Below, piece after piece: positions 1-5,950 of a stretch of DNA of 11,215 nucleotides. A program made the translations under genes and the position numbers. The first letter of the stretch is position 1; each line of letters opens with the position of its first letter. The notes beneath the pieces were generated by a model, which made no database searches, was not told the DNA's origin, and saw only the letters and a program-made list of their open reading frames with translations. This DNA is from JBOFEH01 sp051650265 (GTDB lineage: Bacteria > Bacillota > Clostridia > Lachnospirales > Cellulosilyticaceae): positions 1 to 11,215 of the forward strand of contig JBOFIR010000258.1 of NCBI GenBank assembly GCA_051650265.1, in the 5' to 3' direction.

Positions 1-1075
1 AGCGCCAATCTGTATTATTGCACCAATCTCATCTTGGGCAGCATCGGTGATCTCACAGATGAGTGGCTTAGATGTGAACGGTGTACCGCTTAACGGGATG
101 GAGACGTTTATGGCAACTATTCCATTTAACCTGTATGCAATCTTAACATTAATCATGGTGGTTGTACTGTGTACAACAGATATTGAATTTGGGCCAATGG
201 CTAAGTTTGAAAAAGCAGCAAGAGAAGGAAAAGAGATCAAAGGTTCAGTAGAAGGCGAAGATGATGAGCTTTCAAGAATGAAAATTTCTTCAAAAGGAAA
301 AGTATATGATCTGATCATTCCAATTGTATCACTGATTATCTTTGCAGTACTTGCAATGCTTTATGTAGGGGGCTACTTCGAAGGTGGCATGACACTTGCA
401 GAAGGCTTTGGAAACACAGATGCAGGAAGTGCACTTGCACTTGCAGGCTTTGGGGCACTCATCGTGGCGTTCGTACTCTTTGTACCACGTCAAGTGATCA
501 CATTCAAAGAGTTTATGGATGGCATTGGTTCAGGTGTCAAATCAATGGTAGGTGCATTTATCATCTTAACACTTGCATGGACAATCAGTGGGGTATGTAG
601 AGACCTTCTGAGCACTGGAGAGTTCGTAGGTGGACTTGTAGCAGCATCAAATATGCCACCAGCAATTATTCCAGCTATCGTATTCCTTGTAGCAGGCGGA
701 CTTGCTTTTGCAATGGGTACATCTTGGGGAACATTTGGTATTCTGATTCCAATCGTTACAATGATCTGTGCGGCAGTTGCGCCAGAACTGATCACAGCAA
801 CACTTGCAGCGACACTTGCTGGTGCAGTATTCGGAGATCACTGTTCACCAATCTCAGATACAACGATTCTTTCGTCTACAGGTGCAGGATGTAATCACAT
901 TGATCACGTTTCTTCACAGATTCCATATACTTTAGTTGTCGCAGCATGTTGTTTCGTAGGTTACCTAGTAGCAGGCTTTACAGCAAACGTATGGCTCACA
1001 CTTGGGACATCAATTGCTTTATTACTCGGTGCATTATTTGTAATCAGCAAAGTATGTAAGAAATCAGCAAACTAA
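1..1075 (+). CDS. NhaC-family Na+/H+ antiporter, C-terminal part (5' truncated by window)
   Basis: Integral membrane secondary transporter expected to exchange Na+ for H+ (Na_H_antiporter family, PF03553). The reading frame is open from base 2 with no stop before the left edge, and the residues ahead of the GTG at 47 (APICIIAPISSWAAS) already look like family sequence, so that GTG is internal and the true start lies outside the window. About 357 residues are visible, with roughly eight hydrophobic segments and one charged cytoplasmic-type loop (nt ~180-300, many K/E/D). Family-like motifs are GTSWGTFGILIPIV (nt ~716-757) and GDHCSPISDTTILSS (nt ~833-877). The C-terminus is short and basic (KVCKKSAN). 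An intrinsic terminator begins about 20 bases after the stop, so the gene ends its transcript. The family is confident. The ion cannot be fixed from sequence, since relatives include malate/lactate antiporters. Confidence 0.9.
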   Translation, partial: APICIIAPISSWAASVISQMSGLDVNGVPLNGMETFMATIPFNLYAILTLIMVVVLCTTDIEFGPMAKFEKAAREGKEIKGSVEGEDDELSRMKISSKGKVYDLIIPIVSLIIFAVLAMLYVGGYFEGGMTLAEGFGNTDAGSALALAGFGALIVAFVLFVPRQVITFKEFMDGIGSGVKSMVGAFIILTLAWTISGVCRDLLSTGEFVGGLVAASNMPPAIIPAIVFLVAGGLAFAMGTSWGTFGILIPIVTMICAAVAPELITATLAATLAGAVFGDHCSPISDTTILSSTGAGCNHIDHVSSQIPYTLVVAACCFVGYLVAGFTANVWLTLGTSIALLLGALFVISKVCKKSAN

Positions 1076-1095
1076 AAAAATAGCATTTACATAGG

Positions 1096-1132
1096 AAAGG
1101 TAGTCTTCTTGCAAAAGAAGGCTACCTTTTTT
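1096..1132 (+). terminator. Intrinsic terminator of the antiporter gene
   Basis: A 15-base-pair stem (arms 1096-1110 and 1115-1129, one G-T wobble) closes a GCAA tetraloop and runs into six T's at 1127-1132. It lies 20 bases after the antiporter stop codon. Confidence 0.93.
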
Positions 1133-1240
1133 CTTTGGTAAAAAACCCCCATCCACGATAGTTTGATGACGGACAAATTGATCGGCGAATAACGGATAGG
1201 AAAATATATGAAAACAGAAGAAAAGTAAGGAAAAAATATG

Positions 1241-1268
1241 TTGACTTATGAAAAAAATCGGATATAAT
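1241..1268 (+). promoter_or_regulatory. Sigma-A-type promoter for the HTH gene
   Basis: TTGACT at 1241-1246 and a perfect TATAAT at 1263-1268 are separated by 16 bases. Transcription would start near 1275, about 30 bases ahead of the ATG at 1305. Confidence 0.85.
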
Positions 1269-1304
1269 TAGAATTGTAAGAATATTTAAAAAGGAGATGG
1301 GAAG

Positions 1305-1796
1305 ATGAGTCCATTAGAAAAGTTATATTCTGTTGAAGAGATTGCTGAGATGACATCCCTTACAAGCCGAACCATTAGAAACTATCTGAAAGATGGTAGT
1401 CTCAAAGGACGTAAAATTGGTGGGCAGTGGCGCTTTACAGAGGAGGATATTAAAGGATTTATGAATCAAGAAAATGTGCAGACATCGATTCGTGATGAAG
1501 TGACACAATCTGTCTATGATTTTATGGATGGCGTCAATACAGATATCAAGGGAAATGCCCAAATGTGCTCAATCATTGATCTATACTGTAAGGCGCAAGA
1601 GGCCTCAGAGAAAGCGCAACAAATAATGGAACTACTAAAGGACTATCCAGCTGAAAGTGGTATCCGCTATCATTATGAGAGTAGCTATGATGAGGCGGGA
1701 GAAGGGAAGGCACGCTTTATTATTTATGGTTCACCACGTTTTTTAGGAAGTGTATGTGATATTTTAGACCCTGTACAATCCAATGAGGGCATTTGA
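1305..1796 (+). CDS. Excisionase/MerR-like helix-turn-helix DNA-binding protein
   Basis: A 163-residue cytoplasmic protein. Residues ~7-52 (LYSVEEIAEMTSLTSRTIRNYL, then GRKIGGQWRF and EEDIKGFM) form a winged helix-turn-helix of the excisionase/BldC/MerR kind: recognition helix near TSRTIRNYL, wing at GRKIGGQWRF. The remaining ~110 residues are not a domain I recognise. They contain a helical stretch (QEASEKAQQIMELLKDY) and a beta-rich end (IRYHYESSYDE, KARFIIYGSPRFLGSVCDIL) that could be a sensing or dimerisation domain. The start is supported by AGGAG at 1292-1296 and by a sigma-A-type promoter at 1241-1268. The gene stands alone, with no recombinase or phage gene beside it, so a transcription-factor role is more likely than excision. 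Target and ligand are unknown. Confidence 0.85.
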   Translation: MSPLEKLYSVEEIAEMTSLTSRTIRNYLKDGSLKGRKIGGQWRFTEEDIKGFMNQENVQTSIRDEVTQSVYDFMDGVNTDIKGNAQMCSIIDLYCKAQEASEKAQQIMELLKDYPAESGIRYHYESSYDEAGEGKARFIIYGSPRFLGSVCDILDPVQSNEGI

Positions 1797-2043
1797 TGAA
1801 GAGTTAATAGAGGAGATAGCAAACACAGTATCTTTATGTCAAAAAAGTGACTTAAAGATACTGTGGGTTAAAAAATATACAAATAATATGCAGTAAAGGA
1901 TTAAGTGAGTGCCTAGATCCTGTTAGTTGAGGCTAAAACAATAGAGGGTAGATGAATGCTATACATAAGAAAAATAAAAAAGATATGAATATAAGGTAAA
2001 CGTATCTTTGATGGTAGGAGTAAACATAATTAGAAAAAAATAG
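1797..2043. other. Gene-free spacer with one long hairpin
   Basis: This stretch, together with the promoter and leader to 2116, makes a gap of about 320 bases between the HTH gene and the lipoprotein gene. It holds the hairpin at 1824-1865 and otherwise AT-rich sequence. The only reading frame with a nearby Shine-Dalgarno-like sequence is a 15-codon one at 1952-1999 (AGAGGG at 1943-1948), which I do not call a gene. No RNA family is recognised. Confidence 0.6.
1824..1865. repeat. Long imperfect hairpin without a T-tract
   Basis: Thirteen base pairs (1824-1836 with 1853-1865, CACAGTATCTTTA and its complement), then a single T-T mismatch, then four more pairs (GTCA 1838-1841 with TGAC 1848-1851) around a six-base purine loop. 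Neither strand has a T-run after the stem, so it is not a canonical intrinsic terminator. It could stabilise the 3' end of the HTH mRNA or be a protein-binding palindrome. Confidence 0.7.
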
Positions 2044-2072
2044 TTGAAAAATGTCGAGAGATAGGCTATAAT
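2044..2072 (+). promoter_or_regulatory. Sigma-A-type promoter for the lipoprotein gene
   Basis: TTGAAA at 2044-2049 and TATAAT at 2067-2072 with a 17-base spacer, the optimal distance. It lies 44 bases ahead of the ATG at 2117, with GAGAGG at 2102-2107 as the ribosome binding site. Confidence 0.85.
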
Positions 2073-2116
2073 TTGATTGATAACAAATTAACATAACTAC
2101 TGAGAGGTAATGAATT

Positions 2117-2953
2117 ATGAAACTGAGATACTTAGCTGTATTATTAGGCGCAATGGTAGCATTTACTGGATGTTCTTCAGAGAAAGCTACAACTCCAAGT
2201 GAGCAAACACAAGAGCAAGGTACAGAGAATGCTGAAGCATTCACAGGTACACAAACAAGAGAATCACTTTACGAAGCTGGCAAAGGCGATGTAGTTGTGA
2301 CTGAAATCACATTTGAAAACGGACAACCAGTTGATTTAAAAATGGACGTTCGTATGGAAGATGGTAAAATGAAATCAGAAGCTGCTGCAGCTGGTGAATA
2401 TGTGATGGTTGAAGGTGGCACACCTTGGAACGAGCAAATGGATGCATTCGTAGCATTCGTTAAAGAAAACAACTTCGATTTATCAAAAATTACATACACA
2501 AATGACAAAGGTAACACAGATGTCATCACAGGCGTATCAATCAAAGTAGCTGGTTATACAAATGCTGTTGAAGCATTATTAACAGAAGCAGCAAACGGCG
2601 AAATTGCTGAAGGTTTCACAGGTGCAAAAGTTGGTGAAGTAGCTGATGAAAAAGGAACAACTACTGCAAAAGTAATGTTCGAGCACGGTAAACCAGTAAA
2701 CGTAAAATTTGATTACATCATGGAAGATGGAAAAAGCAAATACAAAGAAGCTAAAGATGGCAACTACAACATGGGTGAAGGTTCAACACCATGGAATGAG
2801 CAAGTTGATGCAGTTGCAGCATTCTTAGTAGAAAACAACTTCGATACAACAGCTGTTACTTTATCAACAGAAGAAGGTAACACAGACGTTGTAACAGGTG
2901 TATCAATCAAAGTACCTCAATTATTAGAAGCAGTAACAGCTGCTTTACAATAG
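2117..2953 (+). CDS. Lipoprotein with two tandem FMN-binding-like domains
   Basis: A 278-residue exported lipoprotein. A basic, hydrophobic signal peptide ends in a lipobox-like FTGC, with Cys19 as the lipidation site, followed by a Thr/Glu/Gln-rich linker (~20-50). Two homologous domains follow, residues ~55-158 and ~177-278. Each has a beta strand with NGQP/HGKP, a WNEQ(M/V)DA helix, an ENNFD turn and a GNTDV(I/V)TGVSIKV motif (D135...S141 and D257...S263). The layout resembles extracellular FMN-binding domains (PF04205-like, as in PplA), where ApbE attaches FMN to the last Thr/Ser of a DxxSGA(T/S) motif. Here both copies read TGVS, so flavinylation is an inference. All seven Ile codons are ATC or ATT, in contrast to the SPOCS genes nearby, which suits high expression. 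Own promoter and terminator; no ApbE or electron-transfer genes are in view. Confidence 0.82.
   Translation: MKLRYLAVLLGAMVAFTGCSSEKATTPSEQTQEQGTENAEAFTGTQTRESLYEAGKGDVVVTEITFENGQPVDLKMDVRMEDGKMKSEAAAAGEYVMVEGGTPWNEQMDAFVAFVKENNFDLSKITYTNDKGNTDVITGVSIKVAGYTNAVEALLTEAANGEIAEGFTGAKVGEVADEKGTTTAKVMFEHGKPVNVKFDYIMEDGKSKYKEAKDGNYNMGEGSTPWNEQVDAVAAFLVENNFDTTAVTLSTEEGNTDVVTGVSIKVPQLLEAVTAALQ
2279..2950 (+). repeat. Internal tandem duplication in the lipoprotein gene
   Basis: Unit 1 (about 2279-2590) and unit 2 (about 2645-2950) encode matching domains. The best-conserved DNA is the segment for GNTDVxTGVSIKV, near 2511-2550 and 2876-2914, which differs at only a few bases. The rest has diverged at protein level, so the duplication is old but the motif region is constrained. 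Confidence 0.85.
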
Positions 2954-2961
2954 AGCATTGC

Positions 2962-2999
2962 AAAGAGTAGACTTAGCCCCCGCTGAGCTACTCTTTTTT
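2962..2999 (+). terminator. Intrinsic terminator of the lipoprotein gene
   Basis: AAAGAGTAG (2962-2970) pairs with CTACTCTTT (2988-2996). After a bulged A, CTTAGC pairs with GCTGAG around a CCCC loop. Six T's follow at 2994-2999. It starts eight bases after the stop codon. Confidence 0.93.
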
Positions 3000-3036
3000 A
3001 TCTTAATAAGTTAATTGAAAAATTTATAAAAATATA

Positions 3037-3064
3037 TTGAAATACAACTAATATGTGATAGAAT
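3037..3064 (+). promoter_or_regulatory. Promoter for tRNA-Ala
   Basis: TTGAAA at 3037-3042 and TAGAAT at 3059-3064 with a 16-base spacer, ending 12 bases ahead of the mature tRNA 5' end. The surrounding sequence is very AT-rich. Confidence 0.7.
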
Positions 3065-3076
3065 AAAACTATACAT

Positions 3077-3149
<73 letters not shown>

Positions 3150-3159
3150 GTTTTATGAG

Positions 3160-3203
3160 AACGACTAAAACTTTGAAGTATCAAGGTTTTAGTCGTTTTT
3201 TTT
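3160..3203 (+). terminator. Intrinsic terminator of tRNA-Ala
   Basis: A 17-base-pair stem (3160-3176 with 3181-3197, one wobble pair) with an AGTA loop runs into eight T's at 3196-3203, ten bases after the tRNA end. Confidence 0.93.
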
Positions 3204-3359
3204 ATAGCTTAAGATAAGGTGAGTTGTTCAAGTGATGCGATCAAAGGATCATAGGGAATTTTTGCTACTTAGAATAAGAATAAATAATGGTAGGCTTCAA
3301 ATACTAACTAAGAGACAATAAGTATAGAAGCCCCACTAACAGGATTCAAAAGATAAATG

Positions 3360-3405
3360 ATAGCAAGGCCCCAAGCTCCATTTGGAAGGTTGGGGCTATT
3401 GCTAT
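3360..3405. repeat. Three-tier hairpin upstream of the CarD-like gene
   Basis: ATAGCAA (3360-3366) pairs with TTGCTAT (3399-3405), GCCCCAA (3368-3374) with TTGGGGC (3390-3396), and TCCA (3377-3380) with TGGA (3383-3386), separated by small internal loops. What follows on the plus strand is A-rich, not T-rich, so it is not a plain plus-strand terminator. It ends 41 bases before the CarD-like start codon and may sit in that gene's 5' leader. No known riboswitch is recognised. Confidence 0.65.
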
Positions 3406-3446
3406 AAAAAATTGCAGAGTGATAAGTGAAAGGATGGTGAGTAAGT

Positions 3447-3956
3447 ATGTTTGAGGTCGGAGATTATGTAATGCATGGTACATGCGGGGTATGCCGTGTG
3501 GAGAGTATTGGTAAGATGAAAAGTACAGTAGATGCAGAAGAGCGATTATACTATACGCTTGGCCCCATCAATGCAAAGAGTAGTACAATCTTTAGTCCTG
3601 TAGACAATCAAAAGATGATTATGAGGCCCATTATGTCCAAAGCAGAGGCATTAGCCCTTATTCAAGAAATCAAATCAATTCAGCCTCTAGAAATAGTAGA
3701 TGAAAAAAGGCGCGAAGAAGTTTACAGACAAGCACTAAAAAAGTATGACACCAAAGAATGGGTCAAGATTATGAAAAGCTCCTATGAACGTAAACAAGCG
3801 CGTCTAGCAGAAGGGAAGAGGGTGACAGCGTGTGATGAGAAGTACTTGCAACTTGCAGAGAATCACTTGATAGCAGAACTTGCTATTCCGCTAGAGATCG
3901 GAGCGCGCGAGGTAGAAGAACTTGTAATCAAAGAACTTGCAAATAGCTGTAATTAA
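3447..3956 (+). CDS. CarD/CdnL-like transcriptional regulator
   Basis: A 169-residue cytoplasmic protein of the CarD_CdnL_TRCF family, whose members bind the RNA polymerase beta subunit and stabilise open promoter complexes. Residues ~1-62 form the Tudor-like RNA polymerase interaction domain (MFEVGDYVMHGTCGVCRVESIG, then YYTLGPI and STIFSPVDN). Residues ~65-165 are a helical C-terminal domain with family-like EWVKIMKSSYERKQARLAEGKRVTACDEKYLQLAENHL, the part that contacts promoter DNA in characterised members. The length is normal for the family. The start is supported by GGTGAG at 3436-3441. No convincing sigma-A promoter was found between the tRNA terminator and the gene. A terminator follows at once, so the gene is monocistronic. 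Whether it is the cell's main CarD or a paralogue cannot be told here. Confidence 0.9.
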   Translation: MFEVGDYVMHGTCGVCRVESIGKMKSTVDAEERLYYTLGPINAKSSTIFSPVDNQKMIMRPIMSKAEALALIQEIKSIQPLEIVDEKRREEVYRQALKKYDTKEWVKIMKSSYERKQARLAEGKRVTACDEKYLQLAENHLIAELAIPLEIGAREVEELVIKELANSCN

Positions 3957-3999
3957 AAATAACGCACAGAGCGGAATAAAAACGCCTGTGCGTTATTTT
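3957..3999 (+). terminator. Intrinsic terminator of the CarD-like gene
   Basis: A 13-base-pair stem (3957-3969 with 3986-3998, core AACGCACAG/CTGTGCGTT), extended inward by GCG/CGC after a bulged A, ends in TTTT at 3996-3999. It starts directly after the stop codon and separates this gene from the SPOCS operon. Confidence 0.9.
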
Positions 4000-4123
4000 A
4001 TTGTTTAGTAGGAAGTTGAAATGGAAGAAAATTTACAGTGAAGGAACATATGGGGAAAAGCATGAATACTATGTAACAAGAGCAGTGCAAATTTTAAATA
4101 ACGGGTGATGGAGGGGGCGTAAA

Positions 4124-4582
4124 ATGAGTGGAATTAATCACAGTTTAGGAGAAACATTTAAACAAGTTACACTAGGTTATGAAATATGTATAGGAGGGGT
4201 AAGACCCATTATAGAGCAAGTCAAAAAGGCTAGGGCAAAACTTAATATAAAGAAGTACGAGCTAGTTAAAACGCCAAAAGGTATTTCTCTAGAAGGTGCT
4301 ATCAATACTGGTTATAAGATAGTTATTATATATGACGTGGATTTTGAAATAGAATATAATTCATGTTTGCATGATACAGCACAACACTACTTCGATACAA
4401 GTATATCAGGGTGTGAATTTGTTGTCATGCCTACTGGATTTGAATCTACAACACCGATAGAAGTTCAAGGGTATATTGAGGATATTTATGTGAAAGAGGG
4501 CGCATGTGATAACTTATATATCAATGCAACAACGCTCTTTGTAGTTGGAAATAAAGGAGGGGAGAAAGCAAATGAAATCTGA
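4124..4582 (+). CDS. SPOCS (DUF3794) domain protein, first gene of operon
   Basis: A 152-residue protein with no signal peptide or membrane segment. Residues ~47-140 match the SPOCS/DUF3794 pattern (PF12673, the domain of SipL): VKTPKGISLEGAINTGYKIVIIYDVDFEIEYN, then the F-x-VMP region near 99-103, then VQGYIEDIYVKEGACDNLYINATTLFVV. In SipL this family works in spore coat assembly around SpoIVA. A similar spore-envelope role here is inferred. Unlike SipL there is no LysM domain. The start is supported by GGAGGGGG at 4110-4117. The 3' end overlaps the next gene by 11 bases, implying translational coupling. No clear sigma-A promoter lies in 4000-4123, which would fit a sporulation sigma factor, but I could not identify one. 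Confidence 0.82.
   Translation: MSGINHSLGETFKQVTLGYEICIGGVRPIIEQVKKARAKLNIKKYELVKTPKGISLEGAINTGYKIVIIYDVDFEIEYNSCLHDTAQHYFDTSISGCEFVVMPTGFESTTPIEVQGYIEDIYVKEGACDNLYINATTLFVVGNKGGEKANEI
4554..4560 (+). promoter_or_regulatory. Ribosome binding site fixing the start of the second SPOCS gene
   Basis: AAGGAGG lies inside the end of the first SPOCS gene, 11 bases before the ATG at 4572. It would itself be coding sequence if translation began at the in-frame TTG at 4545, so the ATG is preferred. Confidence 0.8.
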
Positions 4583-5054
4583 ATGTAATAAAGAAACGAA
4601 TAAAGTATTACCGGAACTAATAAATTATTTCAAAGAAGAAATTATCATTCAAGGACAATGCATTCCCTGTGAGTATCCTGATATTGATAAGGTTGTAAAA
4701 GTTGAAGGGGATCTTTGTGTGAAAGATATGCAACTTATAAAAAATAGAGTAGGGGAGTCGATAGAAGGACAAAAAATAGAAGGACATACCCTACTTATAC
4801 AAGTTTCAACACAAGGAAAAATTGCGTATTTAGGGATAGGGTATGCACATGATATCTATACGATAACACTTAGTGGAACGGATACTTTATTTGTAGTTTT
4901 GCCAGATGAAATAAATGGGAAACCTATAGAAGCTTTATACAATGAAGGGCGGGTTATTGTGACGCCCTATATGGAATGGATAGACGTAGAGGTAGTGGAC
5001 TACTGCCAGTTGCAACTGTATATGATGATTCTTGTAGATGTAACCTTTAAATAA
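4572..5054 (+). CDS. SPOCS (DUF3794)-like protein, second gene of operon
   Basis: A 160-residue protein, no signal peptide, divergent from its neighbour but with the same layout. Residues ~24-50 (IIIQGQCIPCEYPDIDKVVKVEGDL) match the lead-in of clostridial SPOCS proteins (the CIPxExPDI type). Residues 51-79 (MQLIKNRVGESIEGQKIEGHTLLIQVS) match the core, and 105-157 (TLFVVLP ... ALYNEGRVIVTPYMEWIDVEVVDYCQLQLYMMILVDV) match the last strands. The typical YIEDIYV segment is replaced by YMEWIDVEVVDY. The ATG at 4572 is chosen from the ribosome binding site at 4554-4560. Ten of 19 Ile codons are ATA, unlike the lipoprotein gene upstream. The next gene starts 14 bases beyond the stop. Function is inferred from family only; spore assembly is likely, but partner and location are unknown. 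Confidence 0.75.
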   Translation: MKSECNKETNKVLPELINYFKEEIIIQGQCIPCEYPDIDKVVKVEGDLCVKDMQLIKNRVGESIEGQKIEGHTLLIQVSTQGKIAYLGIGYAHDIYTITLSGTDTLFVVLPDEINGKPIEALYNEGRVIVTPYMEWIDVEVVDYCQLQLYMMILVDVTFK

Positions 5055-5068
5055 GGGGGGATAGAGAG

Positions 5069-5860
5069 ATGGTAGAGGTCATAAAAGTAGCAGATCGAGA
5101 AACAGTTAACATTGGAGATAGAATCACCTATACACTGACATTGAAAAATAATGAAGGTGTAGATTGTGAGAATCTCTTATTAAAGGATACTCTTAGCCAA
5201 GCGCTAGAGTATATAGATGATAGTTTGTATGTGGACGGTAGGCTGATTCAGGGGGCTAACTTACTGGATGGAATTTATTTGGGTAAGCTACTTGTAGGTA
5301 CAATGATGCTTGTTGTATATAAAGCAAGGGTGCTTCAAACTACCCAATTACAGCTTGTGAATAAAGCTGTTCTAAAGTATACCCTTACTACGCAACAGGG
5401 AACAATAGAAAATAAAGAGGTATTTGCTCAAGCAATTGTACGCGTCAACTTAAAGGCATTTAAGCAAATAAGCCTAAATACTCGGATCTACGTGCCTGTA
5501 AAAGAAACATTGATCCAAGAACCTAAAGAAGTAATTGCATATGTAAAAGTTGCACACACAAAAGCCATAGAAACTGAAGTGGGTATTTCTAATGAAGGGC
5601 AAGTATTATCAGGGCATAAATTAATTATACAGGGGTATTTAGAAGTTGGTGTGCAGTATGTACCAGTAGGAAAATGTGAAAAAAGAGAATTGTTATGCCA
5701 AGCAAAACCATTTACTGCATTCCTTGTCTTGCCTAGTGGGCTACTAGAAAAGTCTATAAGTGTGGTTGCAGAGATAAAGGCTATTAGTGTCAATGAGTGG
5801 AGTGAGGAGTATATGGATATAGGGGCGATTGTACTGTTGACAGCGCAAATAGGAGAGTAA
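5069..5860 (+). CDS. DUF11-SPOCS fusion protein, third gene of operon
   Basis: A 263-residue protein with two parts. Residues ~1-127 look like a DUF11 Ig-like repeat as found in surface proteins: IKVADRETVNIGDRITYTLTLKN, then LLLKDTLSQALEYIDDSLYVDG, GANLLDGIYLGKL and LVNKAVLKYTL. Residues ~129-262 form a SPOCS-like domain (YVPVKETLIQEPKEVIAYVKV, then GQVLSGHKLIIQGYLEVGVQYV, FTAFLVLP and a final strand AIVLLTAQIGE). It lacks a signal peptide, transmembrane helix and sorting motif, although DUF11 is usually extracellular. That fits a protein placed on the forespore from the mother-cell cytoplasm. The ribosome binding site is AAGGGGGGAT at about 5053-5062. No terminator follows, so transcription may run into the small HTH gene. 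The domain calls are by eye; the spore role is inferred. Confidence 0.78.
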   Translation: MVEVIKVADRETVNIGDRITYTLTLKNNEGVDCENLLLKDTLSQALEYIDDSLYVDGRLIQGANLLDGIYLGKLLVGTMMLVVYKARVLQTTQLQLVNKAVLKYTLTTQQGTIENKEVFAQAIVRVNLKAFKQISLNTRIYVPVKETLIQEPKEVIAYVKVAHTKAIETEVGISNEGQVLSGHKLIIQGYLEVGVQYVPVGKCEKRELLCQAKPFTAFLVLPSGLLEKSISVVAEIKAISVNEWSEEYMDIGAIVLLTAQIGE

Positions 5861-5889
5861 TTTTTAAAAAACTAAATAAGGATAATGAC

Positions 5890-5918
5890 TTTATAGATGA
5901 GGCTAAAGGAAGTATAAT
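5890..5918 (+). promoter_or_regulatory. Probable promoter for the small HTH gene
   Basis: A perfect TATAAT at 5913-5918 with TTTATA at 5890-5895, spacer 17 bases. The -35 matches consensus at four of six positions. It would let the HTH gene be transcribed apart from the SPOCS operon. Confidence 0.55.
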
Positions 5919-5938
5919 AGAAATAAAAGGCTAACATG

Positions 5939-5943
5939 AGGAG
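5939..5943 (+). promoter_or_regulatory. Ribosome binding site choosing the 5951 start
   Basis: AGGAG seven bases ahead of the ATG at 5951. It overlaps the codons that would follow the alternative start at 5936. Confidence 0.65.
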
Positions 5944-5950
5944 ACATAGA

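Noticed and set aside
47..1075. GTG at 47 as the start of the antiporter gene
   Set aside because: The frame stays open to the left edge and the residues before it fit the family, so the gene begins outside the window.
1305..1796. Excisionase of a prophage or integrative element
   Set aside because: No integrase, repeats or phage genes are nearby, and the extra C-terminal domain suggests a regulator.
1952..1999. 15-codon reading frame MNAIHKKNKKDMNIR with an upstream AGAGGG
   Set aside because: It is too short and too Lys/Asn-rich to tell from chance in AT-rich DNA, and shows no sign of selection that can be judged from one sequence.
4000..4123. A sporulation-type promoter for the SPOCS operon
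   Set aside because: Partial resemblances such as CATATGG and CATGAATAC did not match sigma-E, sigma-G or sigma-K consensus with the right spacing.
4545..4571. TTG at 4545 as the start of the second SPOCS gene
   Set aside because: The strong AAGGAGG at 4554-4560 would lie inside the coding region; the ATG at 4572 is well placed behind it.
5837..5842. Perfect TTGACA near the end of the DUF11-SPOCS gene as a -35 for the HTH gene
   Set aside because: No -10 lies at 16-18 bases; the better pair is 5890-5918.
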